A DNA stretch of 64,000 nt from an uncultured Acidimicrobiaceae bacterium (GCA_947259275.1 CAMYMH010000027.1:18532-82531); one strand, 5' to 3'. Shown: positions 1 to 9,915, counted from the stretch's first letter. The notes: generated from the sequence alone by a model not told the origin. Program-made: numbers and translations.

Positions 1-644
1 ATTTCTTCCGCGGCCCGGTCTCGTGGACCATCAGGACCTACTCCAAGTTCTTGCACCTACCTGCTACGTACTCCAGCCAGGGAAGCCACTTCACCCAGCC
101 GGGGGGAACTATGAGCGATGGAGCCACGGCCTGACGGAGGCCGGGACGAAACGCAACCGGCGTTGTTAAACGAGTTCTGACCGCGCTATGCGTGTCGCCA
201 TTCCGGGGTGCCGTTGCCGGGCGACGCCGAACCCCGCGACACAACCGTATTGAGAAGTCACCCTGATCGTCGGTCCAGTTGACGTTTCCTCCACCGCAGC
301 CGGGAACGTTTGTATGCCCGGACCTTGCGCACAATCGGAACGAGCCCAGTCGCGATCACCAGCAGAACGACCAGGGCGAATATGACGAAGGTCGTGACCT
401 CGTTTTCGATCTCCGCACCTCACATGCTTGCCTGCTGTCACCTTATTAGGTTTTCGCGCTTACGGTTCTACAGGCATTGAATATGAATCGTGCGGCCAAA
501 CCCACACCCCGGCCCGACCCCAGTTCCCTCTCGAGCACCAACCCCGATTAGTGGACCACCTCGGTGTCTATTCCGAGCAACGGCTCGGACTAATCGCCGC
601 CGGCCATACCCCACCCTGACGAGACCGCGGACGGACAGCTCGGC
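1..644. other. Gene-poor stretch at window start
   Basis: No open frame here looks like a protein I recognise. The only suggestive item is a minus-strand frame at about 258-410 that would encode some 50 residues with one strong hydrophobic segment and a very basic tail. It has no ATG, GTG or TTG before that segment and an in-frame stop lies just upstream. The last ~70 bases are the 3' flank of ilvD. No tRNA, terminator or repeat was found. Confidence 0.5.
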
Positions 645-2327
645 CTACTCGTCGGTCACGCATCCTTCGGAGGCCGACTTCACCGTCCGGATGTACTTGG
701 CGAGAGTTCCTCTCATGGCCTTCAGCGGTGGCGGCGTCCACGCAGCCCGACGTCGCTCGAGTTCGGCGGGGTCCAACTCCACCTCGATTGTCCGCGTTGT
801 GGCGTCGATGGTGATGGTGTCGTCGTCCTCGATCAGAGCGATCGGTCCCCCCTCTTGAGCCTCAGGCGTGACATGCCCGACGATGAAGCCGTGTGATCCT
901 CCAGAAAACCGGCCGTCGGTGATGAGAGCTACCTCGGAACCGAGCCCGGCGCCCATGATCACCGAAGTGGGCGTGAGCATTTCGGGCATTCCCGGACCGC
1001 CCTTCGGCCCCTCGTAGCGGATGACAACCACATCGCCGGGGCCGATTTCACTGGCTTCGGCGGCGGCCAGCATTTCCTCTTCGCTGTCGAACACCCGCGC
1101 CGGTCCGCTGAACCGCACGCCCTCCTTGCCGGTGACCTTGGCCACGGCCCCCTCGGGCGCCAGGCTGCCGCGCAAGATCTGGATGTGGGCGGTTTCCTTG
1201 ATGGGTCGTTCCCACGGTTGGATGACATCCTGGCCTTCCGCCAGAGCCGGGAGATCGGCCAGATTCTCGGCCAGGGTACGCCCGGTCACCGTCAGACAGT
1301 CGCCCTCGATAGCGTCGTGCTCGAGCAGCAGCTTGAGCACCGCCGGTGTTCCCCCCACCTGGTGGAGATCCTCCATCACATATCGGCCGCTCGGCTTCAA
1401 ATCGGCAAGGAACGGAACCCGGTCGCTCACGGCCTGGAAGTCATCGATGCTCAGATCAACATCCACCGATCGCGCCATCGCGATCAGATGTAGCACCGAG
1501 TTAGTGGATCCACCCAGCGCCATCGTGATGGCCATGGCGTTGTCGAAGGCGGCCCGGGTCATGATGTCGGTGGGGAGGATGTTCTCCTCGAGCAATCTCC
1601 GGATGGCGGGTCCCGCTCGTAGGCACTCGTCGAGCTTGGCCGGGTCGGTGGCCGGGGTGGAGGAGCTGTAGGGCAGGCTCATCCCCAGCGCCTCGATGGC
1701 GGATGCCATGGTGTTGGCCGTGTACATGCCACCGCAGGCACCCGCACCCGGGCAGGCGTGACGGACGATGTCGAAGCGCTCCTCTTCGCTGATCCGGTTG
1801 GCGATGTACTCCCCATAGGACTGAAATGCCGACACGATGTCGAGCGCGTCGCCGCCCGGGGCGAAACCGGCCCGAATGGTTCCGCCGTACACCATGATCG
1901 AGGGACGGTTGACCCGGCCCATCGCCATCACCGAGCCGGGCATGTTCTTGTCGCAGCCGGGGATGGAGACGTTGGCGTCGTACCACTGAGCCCTCATCAC
2001 GGTTTCGATGGAGTCGGCGATGAGGTCGCGGCTCTGCAGGGAGTAGCTCATTCCTTCGGTGCCCATGGCCATGCCGTCGGAGACGCCGATGGTGTTGAAG
2101 CGCATCCCGACCAGCCCGGCTGCCGCCATGCCTTCCTTGACCTTGGCCGCCAGTTGATCGAGGTGCATGTTGCACGAGTTGCCTTCGTACCACATGCTGG
2201 CGATACCCACCTGGGCCTTGTTCATGTCGGCTTCGGTCAACCCGGTGGCAAAGAGCATGGCCTGCGAGCCCCCCTGTGACGCCGGTTGGGTGATGCGGCG
2301 GCTGTGCTTGTTGAGGTGGCGGGCCAT
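645..2327 (-). CDS. ilvD: Dihydroxy-acid dehydratase
   Basis: IlvD (560 aa) dehydrates 2,3-dihydroxy-isovalerate and -methylvalerate to the 2-keto acids in valine, isoleucine, pantothenate and leucine synthesis; it is a cytosolic Fe-S enzyme. The three expected cluster cysteines are visible at C52 (NSCNMH), C125 (PGCDKNMPG) and C198 ([12 protein letters not shown]), and the C-terminal half has the family segment [10 protein letters not shown]. Length is normal. The ATG at 2327 leaves a short N-terminal tail before the conserved MWYEGNSCN block. It stands alone, divergent from queG with only about 47 bases between the two starts, so both promoters must lie there. No other ilv gene is in the window. 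Confidence 0.96.
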   Translation of the reverse strand: MARHLNKHSRRITQPASQGGSQAMLFATGLTEADMNKAQVGIASMWYEGNSCNMHLDQLAAKVKEGMAAAGLVGMRFNTIGVSDGMAMGTEGMSYSLQSRDLIADSIETVMRAQWYDANVSIPGCDKNMPGSVMAMGRVNRPSIMVYGGTIRAGFAPGGDALDIVSAFQSYGEYIANRISEEERFDIVRHACPGAGACGGMYTANTMASAIEALGMSLPYSSSTPATDPAKLDECLRAGPAIRRLLEENILPTDIMTRAAFDNAMAITMALGGSTNSVLHLIAMARSVDVDLSIDDFQAVSDRVPFLADLKPSGRYVMEDLHQVGGTPAVLKLLLEHDAIEGDCLTVTGRTLAENLADLPALAEGQDVIQPWERPIKETAHIQILRGSLAPEGAVAKVTGKEGVRFSGPARVFDSEEEMLAAAEASEIGPGDVVVIRYEGPKGGPGMPEMLTPTSVIMGAGLGSEVALITDGRFSGGSHGFIVGHVTPEAQEGGPIALIEDDDTITIDATTRTIEVELDPAELERRRAAWTPPPLKAMRGTLAKYIRTVKSASEGCVTDE

Positions 2328-2374
2328 TCCGGCATGTTAGGGGGGAGTCCTGCCTTGGTTCCTAGCCTGCGGGC

Positions 2375-3490
2375 ATGGATGCACCTCCGCGTGACGGATT
2401 GCTCGATCGCTTGCGCCGGGTCGGTGAGGAGGGGGGACTGGTCGGGTTGGGAGTGTGCTCGGTTGAGCCGTTCGATGAGGTCCGGGTCGAAATGGCACGC
2501 CGTATCGACACCGGCCTGGCCGGGAGGCGCCGTTTCACTTACACCGATCCGACGGTCGCCACCGACGTGTCCCGCTCGTTTCCCTGGGCCCGGCGTCTGG
2601 TGGTCGGGAGCTTCACCTACCTCCCGGCTGCCGGCAATCCCGGCCCTCCGGCCGCCGGCACCGGCCGGATCGCCCGTTTCGCCACCGTCGACCACTACCG
2701 GGGCCTGCGGGCCGCCTTGTCGGAGGTGGCCGCGCATCTGGCTGCGGCCGGGTACCGGGCCGAGGTGCTGGCCGATGACAACCGCCTGGTCGATCGGGGG
2801 GCGGCGGTCCGGGCCGGGGTGGCGTGGTGGGGGAAGAGCACGATGGCGCTCGCTCCCAAGTATGGCCCGTGGCTGCTGCTCGGCTCGGTGGTCACCGACG
2901 CCGAGCTGGCGGAGAGCGAGCCGATGGCACGGGACTGTGGCACCTGTGTGGCCTGCGTAACAGCCTGTCCGACCGGCGCTCTCAACCAGGAAGGCGTGCT
3001 GGATGCCACCCGCTGCATCTCCTACTGGGCCCAAACGCCCGGCTCGATCCCGCTGGACATCCGCCAGGCCTGGGGGGACCGCCTGTACGGATGTGACGAC
3101 TGCCTCGATGCGTGTCCCCCCGGCGGTCGGCTGGCCGAAACCTCTGCCGCCAGTGAGGGCCGGGTAGATCTGCTCGCATTGCTGGAGCGAACCGACGAGG
3201 AGCTGATGGCAGAGTATGCCCACTTCTATGTTCCCCGCCGCGATGCCCGCTTCTTGCGTCGCAACGCCCTGGTCGCCCTCGGGCACCGCGGGACGGCCGA
3301 AGCGGTGCCGGTGCTGACGCAATACCTGGCGTCGGGCCCCGCGATCTTGCGCGGCCATGCCGCCTGGGCGCTTGGCCGGGTGGGAGGCGCCGATGCCAGC
3401 GGCGCGCTTCGCCGCGCCCTGGCCGAGGAGGCCGACCCGGCCGTGGTCGACGAGCTGGAGGCTGCGCGGCGGGAAGTGGAGAGGCCCTGA
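2375..3490 (+). CDS. queG: Epoxyqueuosine reductase
   Basis: QueG (371 aa) reduces epoxyqueuosine to queuosine in tRNA anticodons, using cobalamin and two [4Fe-4S] clusters. The ferredoxin-type motifs are intact: C188-x2-C191-x2-C194-x3-C198-P and C214, then C240-x2-C243-x3-C247-P. The segment before them (ADDNRLVDR, then AGVAWWGKST) matches the family's cofactor region. The last ~100 residues form the usual HEAT-like repeats (NALVALGHRG, AWALGRVGG). The ATG at 2375 gives normal family length. No other queuosine gene (queA, tgt, queC-F) is in the window, so the pathway must be completed elsewhere or by salvage. Confidence 0.93.
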   Translation: MDAPPRDGLLDRLRRVGEEGGLVGLGVCSVEPFDEVRVEMARRIDTGLAGRRRFTYTDPTVATDVSRSFPWARRLVVGSFTYLPAAGNPGPPAAGTGRIARFATVDHYRGLRAALSEVAAHLAAAGYRAEVLADDNRLVDRGAAVRAGVAWWGKSTMALAPKYGPWLLLGSVVTDAELAESEPMARDCGTCVACVTACPTGALNQEGVLDATRCISYWAQTPGSIPLDIRQAWGDRLYGCDDCLDACPPGGRLAETSAASEGRVDLLALLERTDEELMAEYAHFYVPRRDARFLRRNALVALGHRGTAEAVPVLTQYLASGPAILRGHAAWALGRVGGADASGALRRALAEEADPAVVDELEAARREVERP

Positions 3491-3529
3491 TCTGCCCGCC
3501 AGTACGCTGCGGGTTATGAAAGGACGTCG

Positions 3530-3805
3530 ATGAGAGCCGTGTTCGGGTTGGCGCTCGGGTTCGGTTCGGTGGCCGTGCTCGGGTGGATCATCGCGGTGGC
3601 GGTTGCCGAGTCGGTCGAGGGCTGGGAGAAGGTGAGTCCGGACGCCCGCTTCGGACTCACCGGTCGCCGGGCAGTCGCGGCCGTGTTTGGCTTCGGCATG
3701 GCCGGGCTTTCTGCCGCCTACGCCGGCTGGCCGATGGCGGTGGCCACGCTGGCCGCGGCTGCCGGCGCGGTGGTCGCCGCCGCCATCGCCGGCCTCACCA
3801 CGTGA
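3530..3805 (+). CDS. Small membrane protein, unknown function
   Basis: A 91-aa protein that I do not recognise. It has a hydrophobic segment at about residues 3-27 and a strongly hydrophobic alanine- and glycine-rich second half (about 48-90, probably two helices), joined by a short polar stretch around GWEKVSPDARFGLTGRR. A GAAAGGA-like ribosome site precedes the ATG by about 5 bases. Its stop overlaps the GTG start of the following phosphoesterase by four bases (GTGA), so the two are probably translated together. Codon use is like that of the neighbours, which supports a real gene. Confidence 0.65.
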   Translation: MRAVFGLALGFGSVAVLGWIIAVAVAESVEGWEKVSPDARFGLTGRRAVAAVFGFGMAGLSAAYAGWPMAVATLAAAAGAVVAAAIAGLTT

Positions 3806-4566
3806 TCCTCATCGCCGACGTCCACGGGGCGACCACCAAACTGCGCCGACTCGTGTCCACGCTCGGCGAGCCACTGTTGGTGCTCGGCGACTTCATCAAC
3901 TTCATCGATTACCGAACCTGCGACGGCATCCTCGCCGACGTTGCAGGCCATGATTTCGTCCGCCGGCTCATCGAGCTGCGGATGGAAGGCCGTTTCGATG
4001 AGGCCCGGGCACTCTGGAGGAGCTCGAATGACGGACGGGAGGAAGAACTGTGGGCCCGATTCGCCGAGTTGGCCGATGCCGCTTATGCCGACATCACGTC
4101 GGCACTAGTGGGTGCGGGCGCCCATGTCACTTACGGCAACATCGACCGAGTCGACCTGCTCACGAAACATCTGCCGCCCGGCAACGAGTTCGTCGACCAC
4201 GGGCGTTTCGAGATCGAAGGGTGGACGGTGGGGATCATGGGCGGGGGCGTCAAGTCCGGCTTGAACGTCCCCGGTGAGGTGGCCGACGCTGAGATGGAAG
4301 CGCGTCTCGAGGGGCTGGGGGCGGTCGACATCCTCTGTACGCATGTGGCGCCGGCGGTGCCGCAGCTGCAACGCGACGTAGTAGGAGGCATGTCCAAGGG
4401 ATCGCCGGCGGTGCTTCGCTACCTCGAGCGGTATCAGCCGTCATATCACTATTTCGGCGACATCCACCAGCCGCAGGCAACCCAATGGCGGGTGGGGGAG
4501 ACGCGGTGCCGCAATGCCGGCTACTTTCGGGCTACCGGCCGGGGGCTGCATCACCCCGCCGCCTGA
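3802..4566 (+). CDS. Metallophosphoesterase family protein
   Basis: A 254-aa calcineurin-like phosphoesterase. The metal-binding motifs appear in order: IADVHG near the N-terminus (D-x-H), LGDFINF (GDxx), YGNID in place of the usual GNH(D/E), then CTHVAP and FGDIHQP (the GH and GxxH positions). The middle carries an unusual helical insert (about residues 60-110) before YGNID. Substrate cannot be predicted; members act on phosphodiesters, nucleotides or phosphoproteins. The start is taken at the GTG (VILIADVHG) overlapping the stop of the upstream membrane gene; no conserved sequence lies before it in this frame. Confidence 0.8.
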   Translation: MILIADVHGATTKLRRLVSTLGEPLLVLGDFINFIDYRTCDGILADVAGHDFVRRLIELRMEGRFDEARALWRSSNDGREEELWARFAELADAAYADITSALVGAGAHVTYGNIDRVDLLTKHLPPGNEFVDHGRFEIEGWTVGIMGGGVKSGLNVPGEVADAEMEARLEGLGAVDILCTHVAPAVPQLQRDVVGGMSKGSPAVLRYLERYQPSYHYFGDIHQPQATQWRVGETRCRNAGYFRATGRGLHHPAA

Positions 4567-4613
4567 TTCGGGCACCTGGCTACCCTTCGGTGCGCATTGG
4601 CAAGAGGAGCGCG

Positions 4614-5066
4614 ATGGCTGAGGGCACGGTACAAACGATCCAGGTAGATGCACCCGCCGAGGTGGTATTCGACGTCGCCGCCCACGTCGAGAACTTCCCC
4701 GAATGGGCCACCGGCGTGCGTGAGACCGAAGTCCTGAAGACCAATGAAGATGGAACCCCCGCCCGGGCCCGCCTGGTGGTCGACGGCATGATTCGCACCA
4801 TCACCTACGTGCTCACCTACACCTACGAAGGGATCGCCCGGATCGAATGGACCGCCGAACCGGGAGATGACATCGCCGAAATGGAGGGTCGCTACGAGTT
4901 CTACGACCTGGAGGACGGTGGCACCGAAGTCGTGTATGCCCTCAAGGTCGAGCCGAACTTCAAGGTGCCCGGCCTGCTGCGGCGCCAGGCCGAGAAGCAG
5001 ATCGTCGGCACTGCCCTGCGCGGCCTGCGGGATCGTGCTGAGGAGCTGGCCTCGGCCGCCGACTGA
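4614..5066 (+). CDS. SRPBCC / polyketide cyclase-like lipid-binding protein
   Basis: A 150-aa protein of the START/SRPBCC fold: QVDAPAEVVFDVAAHVENFPEWATGV at the N-terminus is the usual beta-helix-helix entry, followed by antiparallel strands and a long C-terminal helix (about 122-146). Such proteins bind hydrophobic ligands; the ligand is unknown here. The ATG at 4614 follows GAGGAG. Its TGA shares one base with the ATG of the ArsA-like ATPase (TGATG), a tight coupling that suggests joint function. The pairing of a cyclase-like protein with an ArsA-like ATPase is, to my knowledge, recurrent in actinobacteria. Confidence 0.85.
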   Translation: MAEGTVQTIQVDAPAEVVFDVAAHVENFPEWATGVRETEVLKTNEDGTPARARLVVDGMIRTITYVLTYTYEGIARIEWTAEPGDDIAEMEGRYEFYDLEDGGTEVVYALKVEPNFKVPGLLRRQAEKQIVGTALRGLRDRAEELASAAD

Positions 5067-6235
5067 TGCGGGTCCTGCTCGTTACCGGCAAGGGAGGGGT
5101 CGGCAAGACCACGGTCGCCGCCGCCACCGCCCTCAAAGCCGCCGATCTGGGATATCGCACCCTGGTCATGTCAACGGATCCGGCCCACAGCCTGGCGGAC
5201 GCATTCGACAACTCGCTCGGCGACGAGCCATACGCGGTCGCCGACAACCTGGTGGCCCAGCAGATCGATTCTCAACACCGGCTCGAGCAGTACTGGGGGG
5301 AGGTGCGCGAATACCTCACCGACCTTTTCGATTGGAGCGGTCTGCGCGGCATCGAGGCAGAAGAGTTGTCGGTGTTCCCGGGGATGGATGAGCTGTTCGC
5401 GCTCGCCGACGTGAAAGACCATGCGGTGTCCGGTGCCTACGACCTGCTGGTGGTCGATTGTGCCCCGACGGCTGAGACGCTGCGGCTCCTCTCCTTGCCG
5501 GAGATCCTCGGGTGGTACATGGACAAGATCTTTCCGGTCGAGCGGAAAGTCGTGAAGGCGATGCGTCCCGTCCTCAGCCGGGTGGTCTCCATCCCGATTG
5601 CCGGCGAGGAGGTGTTCGACGCCGCCGAAGGATTCTATGGCCGCATCCAGGGGGTACGCGACATCCTCACCAACCCGTTCGTTACCAGCGCCCGCCTGGT
5701 GCTTAATCCCGAGAAGATGGTCATCAGCGAGGCCCGCCGCACCTACACCTACCTCGGCCTGTTCGGCTACGCGGTCGACGGGGTGGTGGTCAACCGGGTG
5801 CTGCCGGATGCCATCACCGACCCGTATTTCAAACGCTGGCAAGAAGTACAGGCAGACCATCTGGTCGACATCGAGTCGGGGTTCGCCGACGTGGACATTC
5901 GACGGCTCCGGCTGTTCGACGAGGAAATGGTCGGGGTCGACAAGCTCCGCCTGCTCGCCGATGAGCTGTACGAGGATCTCGACCCGACCGAGCGTCTCTC
6001 CGATGGCGAACCGTTCCAGGTGATCGACGACGGTGATGACGTGATCCTTGCCATGTCGGTGCCGTTTGCCGAAAAGGGCGATGTAGACGTGGTGCGATAC
6101 GCCGAGGAGCTGATCGTTACGGTAGGTGCATACCGCCGGGCTTTCGTCCTCCCGGATTCGCTCCGGCGCCGTGAGGTGCGGCGAGCCCAGCTGGAGGACG
6201 GAATTCTACGAGTCACGTTTGGAGCACCGGGATGA
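5066..6235 (+). CDS. ArsA/Get3-family ATPase with C-terminal HSP20-like domain
   Basis: A 389-aa P-loop ATPase of the ArsA/GET3 group. It has the deviant Walker A GKGGVGKTT (residues 8-16), STDPAHS (36-42, switch I), a FPGMDEL segment (105-111) and VVDCAPTAET (about 129-138, switch II). The last ~75 residues (from about 315) form a small beta-rich module with the look of the HSP20-like domain fused to many bacterial ArsA homologues. There is no arsenite operon (arsB, arsC, arsR) nearby, so arsenic efflux is unlikely; a chaperone or membrane-protein targeting role like Get3 is an inference. It overlaps the upstream gene by one base and the downstream 58-aa gene by four (ATGA). Confidence 0.88.
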   Translation: MRVLLVTGKGGVGKTTVAAATALKAADLGYRTLVMSTDPAHSLADAFDNSLGDEPYAVADNLVAQQIDSQHRLEQYWGEVREYLTDLFDWSGLRGIEAEELSVFPGMDELFALADVKDHAVSGAYDLLVVDCAPTAETLRLLSLPEILGWYMDKIFPVERKVVKAMRPVLSRVVSIPIAGEEVFDAAEGFYGRIQGVRDILTNPFVTSARLVLNPEKMVISEARRTYTYLGLFGYAVDGVVVNRVLPDAITDPYFKRWQEVQADHLVDIESGFADVDIRRLRLFDEEMVGVDKLRLLADELYEDLDPTERLSDGEPFQVIDDGDDVILAMSVPFAEKGDVDVVRYAEELIVTVGAYRRAFVLPDSLRRREVRRAQLEDGILRVTFGAPG

Positions 6236-6408
6236 GCCCTGAAGAAGAAGAGGAAGAGCGTATCAAGCGAGCCGCCCAGCGGGCCGGTTACCACCTGGTC
6301 AAAGCGATGTCGGAGGTCCTGGCCGCCATCAGCGCCGCCCTCGAGGAGCTGCGCGGCCCTACCGACGACGACTCCGATTCCGGCATCGTCCACATCGATA
6401 TCGAGTAG
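6232..6408 (+). CDS. Small charged helical protein, 58 aa
   Basis: Not recognised. The ATG overlaps the stop of the ArsA-like ATPase gene (ATGA) and the frame closes two bases before the next start, so it is almost certainly part of the same transcript. The protein begins with a run of glutamates, then an amphipathic helix (about residues 9-43, ERIKRAAQRAGYHLVKAMSE...), and ends in an acidic aspartate-rich tail. There is no membrane segment or zinc motif. Size and tight position suggest an accessory or adaptor to the ATPase; this is inference only. Confidence 0.65.
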   Translation: MSPEEEEEERIKRAAQRAGYHLVKAMSEVLAAISAALEELRGPTDDDSDSGIVHIDIE

Positions 6409-6410
6409 TC

Positions 6411-6623
6411 ATGGCTGAGGACATCGTCGAGATCGCTCGCTTTTTCAACATCATGGAAGGGGAGGTGGCCTGTGCTCAGCTGCGGGCTCAGGACATCAAG
6501 GCCTACCTCAAGACCGACAACGCCGGCGGCATCCACCCCGAGCTCAACTTCACCCGCGGAGTCCGCCTGATGGTGCTGGCCGGCGACGAAGACCGGGCCA
6601 GGGCGCTCATCGGGGCGGAGTGA
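6411..6623 (+). CDS. DUF2007-type small protein
   Basis: A 70-aa protein resembling the DUF2007 (putative signal-transducing) family: a short beta-alpha-beta unit with a FFNIMEGEVACAQLRAQDI segment and the C-terminal VRLMVLAGDEDRARALI, where family members read a ligand-like V-x-V-x3-D-x2-x-A pattern. The function of the family is unknown. It starts two bases after the stop of the 58-aa gene, so it belongs to the same operon as the SRPBCC/ArsA pair. Confidence 0.75.
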   Translation: MAEDIVEIARFFNIMEGEVACAQLRAQDIKAYLKTDNAGGIHPELNFTRGVRLMVLAGDEDRARALIGAE

Positions 6624-6645
6624 CGGACACTAAGGTGCCAGGTTC

Positions 6646-7038
6646 ATGACCGACCTATCCGCCCGCGTCTCCCACCCGGCCGTCCAGAAAGCCATCGCCG
6701 CGGTGCCCAACCTGGTCAAGCTCGGGTACCGGCTGCTGAAGGACCCGCGGGTACCTGTGAAGCAGCGGGCATTCGTGGGCGCCGCCCTCGCCTATATGGT
6801 GGCTCCGGTCGACGTGATCCCGGACTTCATCCCGTTCCTGGGCCGGGCCGACGATCTCCTCATCCTGGCCTTCGCGCTTAATTCGATGTTCGAGGCCGCC
6901 GGCGAGGCGATCGTTCACGAACACTGGGATGGCACCGGCGATGTCCTCGAGATCGTTTCCGGTGTGATCGAATGGGGAGCGTCGCTGGTTCCCTGGCCGG
7001 TGCGGCGGGCGGTGAAGCGGTTCCTGCGGGGATTTTGA
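6646..7038 (+). CDS. DUF1232 / YkvA-family membrane protein
   Basis: A 130-aa protein with the DUF1232 signature at about residues 45-80: AALAYMVAPVDVIPDFIPFLGRADDLLIL, in which the P-x-D-x-I-P-D-x-x-P core is intact. The family sits in membranes of many bacteria; its function is not established. The C-terminus (VIEWGASLVPWPVRRAVKRFLRGF) is amphipathic and basic. It is the last plus-strand gene of the ArsA-like operon, about 20 bases behind the DUF2007 gene, and runs convergently into the acyl-CoA synthetase gene. Confidence 0.8.
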   Translation: MTDLSARVSHPAVQKAIAAVPNLVKLGYRLLKDPRVPVKQRAFVGAALAYMVAPVDVIPDFIPFLGRADDLLILAFALNSMFEAAGEAIVHEHWDGTGDVLEIVSGVIEWGASLVPWPVRRAVKRFLRGF

Positions 7039-7040
7039 GA

Positions 7041-7063
7041 GAGCGCTCGGCGGGCCGAGGCTC
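7041..7063. terminator. Possible bidirectional hairpin between convergent genes
   Basis: Between the stop codons of the DUF1232 gene (plus) and the acyl-CoA synthetase gene (minus), the sequence GAGCGCTCGG-CGGG-CCGAGGCTC can fold into a stem of about nine pairs with one bulge. There is no U-tract on either side, so an intrinsic terminator is only a possibility. Confidence 0.3.
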
Positions 7064-8648
7064 ACAGGTTTCGTAGCTCCCGACGGAGAAGCTTGCCGGT
7101 GGTGGTGCGGGGCAGGTCATCGAGATAGAAGATTCGTTGCGGCACCTCGTGAGCCGCCAGCCGGGTGCGGACGTGATGCTGGAGTTCGGCAGTCAGTTCA
7201 TCATCCGGCTCGAAGCCGGGCCGAAGCACGAGGTAGGCGACCGGCACCTGTCCTCGGCTTTCGTCCGCAGCCCCCACCACCGCCGCCATGGCGACGGCCG
7301 CATGTCCGAGCAACGATTCCTCGATCTCGCCCGGCCCGATGCGGTAACCCCGCGACGAGATCACATCGTCTTTTCGGGACGAAAACCACAGGTAGCCGTC
7401 CTCGTCTTCGAGGCCGAGGTCACCGGTCAGCAGCCATTCGTCGCGATACTTGCCGGCGGTGGCGTCGGGACGATTCCAGTATTCGAGCATGATCACGGGG
7501 TCGGGACTGCGGACGCAGATCTCGCCGATCTCGCCGACCAGGCGTCGCCCCTCATCATCCAGCACCGCCACCTGATGGCCGGGCAGCGGTCTTCCCATCG
7601 ATCCCGGCTTGATCGGCCACACCGACGAGCAGTTGCCGACCACGAGGTTGGCTTCGGTCTGGCCATAACCCTCGTTGATCCGACAGCCGAGATTGGCCTC
7701 GGCCCACGAGAGCAGCTCGGCGCCGAGCGGTTCGCCGCCGGTGAAAACCGCTCGCAGGACCAGCTCCTCACTCCCGGCGTCCTGTGATCGCATCAGCTTG
7801 AGGGCGGTCGGCGGCAGGAAGGCGAGCGTGACCCGGTGCTCGACCATGAGATCAACAGCGTGGTGCGGGTCGAAATCCGATTCGGTGCTCACGACCGTCA
7901 TGCCGAAGTACCAGGCCGGGACCAGAACATCCATCAGGCCCCCGATCCAGGCCCAGTCGGCCGGAGTCCAGATCACGTCGCCCGGGCGGGGTGCGAACTC
8001 GTAAAACGACTCGAATCCCGGCAGGTGTCCATAGAGTGATCGATGGGGCAGCAGCGCTCCCTTGGGAGGACCGGTCGTGCCCGAGGTGTAGATGAGGTAG
8101 GCGGGCTCGTCGGCTTGGGTGTCGGCCGCGGATGGCATCGGCTCGCCGGAGCAGAACCCATCGAAGTCTCCTTCCGGCCCGCTCACGACCAACGGCAGGT
8201 TGGGAGCCGCCTCCGCCAGTTTGGCCACGTTGTCGGGACTGGCGACGCCCAGCTTTGCGCCGGAGTCGGCCAACCGGTACGCCAGCGCATCGATCCCGAA
8301 CAGCGATGCCAGCGGCAGCGAGACCGCTCCGGCCTTCCACGTCCCGAGATGGGCGACTCCGGTTTCGATCGACTGGGGCGCCACCACCGCCACCCGGTCG
8401 CCCCGCTTGATACCGCGACGAATCAGTTCTCCCGCCAAACGATCGGATCGGTCCGCGATTGAGCCAAACGAGTGATCGGTGGCGTGGCCGGCGCCATCCA
8501 CGACCCGCAATGCCGTCTTCCCGGGCTCATCGAGCGGACAACACGCAACCCCCATGTTGAATCGAGCGGGGATCGGCCATTCGAAGCGCCGGCACAGTGA
8601 TTCATAGGTCATGCCGTCGTGGGGGTGAAGCAGCCGTTGGCCGGGCAT
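7062..8648 (-). CDS. Acyl-CoA synthetase (AMP-forming)
   Basis: An adenylate-forming enzyme (528 aa from the ATG at 8648) that joins a carboxylate to CoA through an acyl-AMP. It shows the P-loop [11 protein letters not shown], the GYGQTEAN motif that binds AMP, the TGDLG hinge aspartate and the C-terminal lysine segment [13 protein letters not shown]. The sequence resembles acetate/medium-chain acyl-CoA synthetases more than FadD long-chain enzymes; the substrate is not certain. The frame is open for 17 more codons upstream, but [12 protein letters not shown] is a better N-terminus because the longer version would run further toward the divergent aminotransferase gene. Confidence 0.88.
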   Translation of the reverse strand: MPGQRLLHPHDGMTYESLCRRFEWPIPARFNMGVACCPLDEPGKTALRVVDGAGHATDHSFGSIADRSDRLAGELIRRGIKRGDRVAVVAPQSIETGVAHLGTWKAGAVSLPLASLFGIDALAYRLADSGAKLGVASPDNVAKLAEAAPNLPLVVSGPEGDFDGFCSGEPMPSAADTQADEPAYLIYTSGTTGPPKGALLPHRSLYGHLPGFESFYEFAPRPGDVIWTPADWAWIGGLMDVLVPAWYFGMTVVSTESDFDPHHAVDLMVEHRVTLAFLPPTALKLMRSQDAGSEELVLRAVFTGGEPLGAELLSWAEANLGCRINEGYGQTEANLVVGNCSSVWPIKPGSMGRPLPGHQVAVLDDEGRRLVGEIGEICVRSPDPVIMLEYWNRPDATAGKYRDEWLLTGDLGLEDEDGYLWFSSRKDDVISSRGYRIGPGEIEESLLGHAAVAMAAVVGAADESRGQVPVAYLVLRPGFEPDDELTAELQHHVRTRLAAHEVPQRIFYLDDLPRTTTGKLLRRELRNL

Positions 8649-8731
8649 GCGTCGAGTGTAAGGATCGAGAGCTGCCGGCGCGGTCCACCGAGCTACCACG
8701 CGTTGGTGGGCGTTCCCGCTACCTTGGCGGC

Positions 8732-9904
8732 ATGGAATTCCGTCGTATCTCCAACCTCCCGCCCTATGTGTTCGCCGAGGTCAATCAGCTGAAGCAGGAG
8801 GCCCGCCGGGCCGGGGAGGACATTGTCGATCTGGGCTTCGGCAACCCGGACATCCCCTCGCCACCGGCGGTGGTGGAGAAGCTGGTCGAGGCCGCCCGCC
8901 AGGAGAAGAACCATCGCTACTCGGCCTCGCGGGGCATCCCCAACCTCCGCAAGGCGATTGCCGACCGCTATCAGCGCCGCTTCGGCGTGACCCTGGACCC
9001 GGACACCGAGGCCATCACCACCATCGGGGCCAAGGAGGGCCTGGCCCACCTGATGTGGGCGCTGGTGCAGCCGGGCGACGTGGCCCTGGTGCCGGAACCT
9101 TCCTATCCCATCCACATCTACGCCCCGGTGCTGGCCGGGGCCGAGGTGCGCACCGTGCATCTCAGCCTGGACGCCGACTTCTTCCAGCGGCTGCGTGAAG
9201 AGTTCGCCCAAACCTGGCCCCGCCCCCGGGTCATCCTCACCTCGTTCCCGCACAATCCGACCACTGCGGTGGTCGGCCTCGATTTCTTCGAACGGCTCGT
9301 CGCCTTCGCCCGCCAGAACGATGTCTTCCTGGTCAACGACTTCGCCTACGCCGATGTCCACTACGACGGCTACATTCCCCCGTCCCTGCTCGAGGTACCG
9401 GGGGCTCGAGAGGTTGGGGTTGAGCTGTACACGCTCACCAAGGGTCACTCGATGGCCGGCTGGCGAGTCGGATTTGTCGTCGGCAACGCCGCCGCGGTCG
9501 CCGCCCTCGCCAAGCTCAAGTCGTACCTCGACTACGGCACGTTTCAGCCGATCCAGATCGCCTCCATCATCGCCCTCAACGAGCAGGATGAATATCCGGC
9601 AACCGTGTCCGCCATCTACAAGAAGCGCCGCGATGTGCTGGTCGACGGGCTCAACCGGGCGGGCTGGAAGGTCGAGAAACCGGCTGCCACCATGTTCGTG
9701 TGGGCGGAAATCCCCGGCCCCTACGCCGATACCGGCTCACTGGAGTTCGCCAAGTACCTGCTGCGAGAGGCCAAGGTGGCCGTGAGCCCGGGGATCGGCT
9801 TTGGTCCCTCGGGTGAGGGCTACGTTCGCTTCGCGCTGGTCGAAAACCAGCACCGGATCGCCCAGGCGGTGAAGGGGATTCGCCGCGCTCTCAACAAGCT
9901 CTAG
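8732..9904 (+). CDS. alaC: AlaC-like alanine/glutamate aminotransferase
   Basis: A class I/II PLP aminotransferase (390 aa). It follows Escherichia coli AlaC (YfdZ) nearly block by block: LPPYVF near the start, [20 protein letters not shown] substrate loop (about 97-112), [21 protein letters not shown] (PLP-binding Asn 175), NDFAYAD and the Schiff-base lysine in [13 protein letters not shown] (K237). AlaC makes alanine from pyruvate with glutamate as donor. Family names also include AspC- and LL-diaminopimelate-type enzymes, so exact specificity is inferred. The ATG at 8732 is chosen because homology begins there; a longer frame upstream would overlap the divergent acyl-CoA synthetase gene. 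Confidence 0.87.
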   Translation: MEFRRISNLPPYVFAEVNQLKQEARRAGEDIVDLGFGNPDIPSPPAVVEKLVEAARQEKNHRYSASRGIPNLRKAIADRYQRRFGVTLDPDTEAITTIGAKEGLAHLMWALVQPGDVALVPEPSYPIHIYAPVLAGAEVRTVHLSLDADFFQRLREEFAQTWPRPRVILTSFPHNPTTAVVGLDFFERLVAFARQNDVFLVNDFAYADVHYDGYIPPSLLEVPGAREVGVELYTLTKGHSMAGWRVGFVVGNAAAVAALAKLKSYLDYGTFQPIQIASIIALNEQDEYPATVSAIYKKRRDVLVDGLNRAGWKVEKPAATMFVWAEIPGPYADTGSLEFAKYLLREAKVAVSPGIGFGPSGEGYVRFALVENQHRIAQAVKGIRRALNKL

Positions 9905-9915
9905 CTCCGATAGTC

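Noticed and set aside
258..410. Minus-strand frame for a ~50-aa one-helix membrane peptide with basic tail
   Set aside because: The hydrophobic and basic pattern is suggestive, but there is no ATG, GTG or TTG before the helix, a stop lies just upstream and I know no homologue.
5066..6235. Arsenite-efflux ATPase role for the ArsA-like gene
   Set aside because: It has only one ATPase half, an HSP20-like tail and no ars genes nearby.
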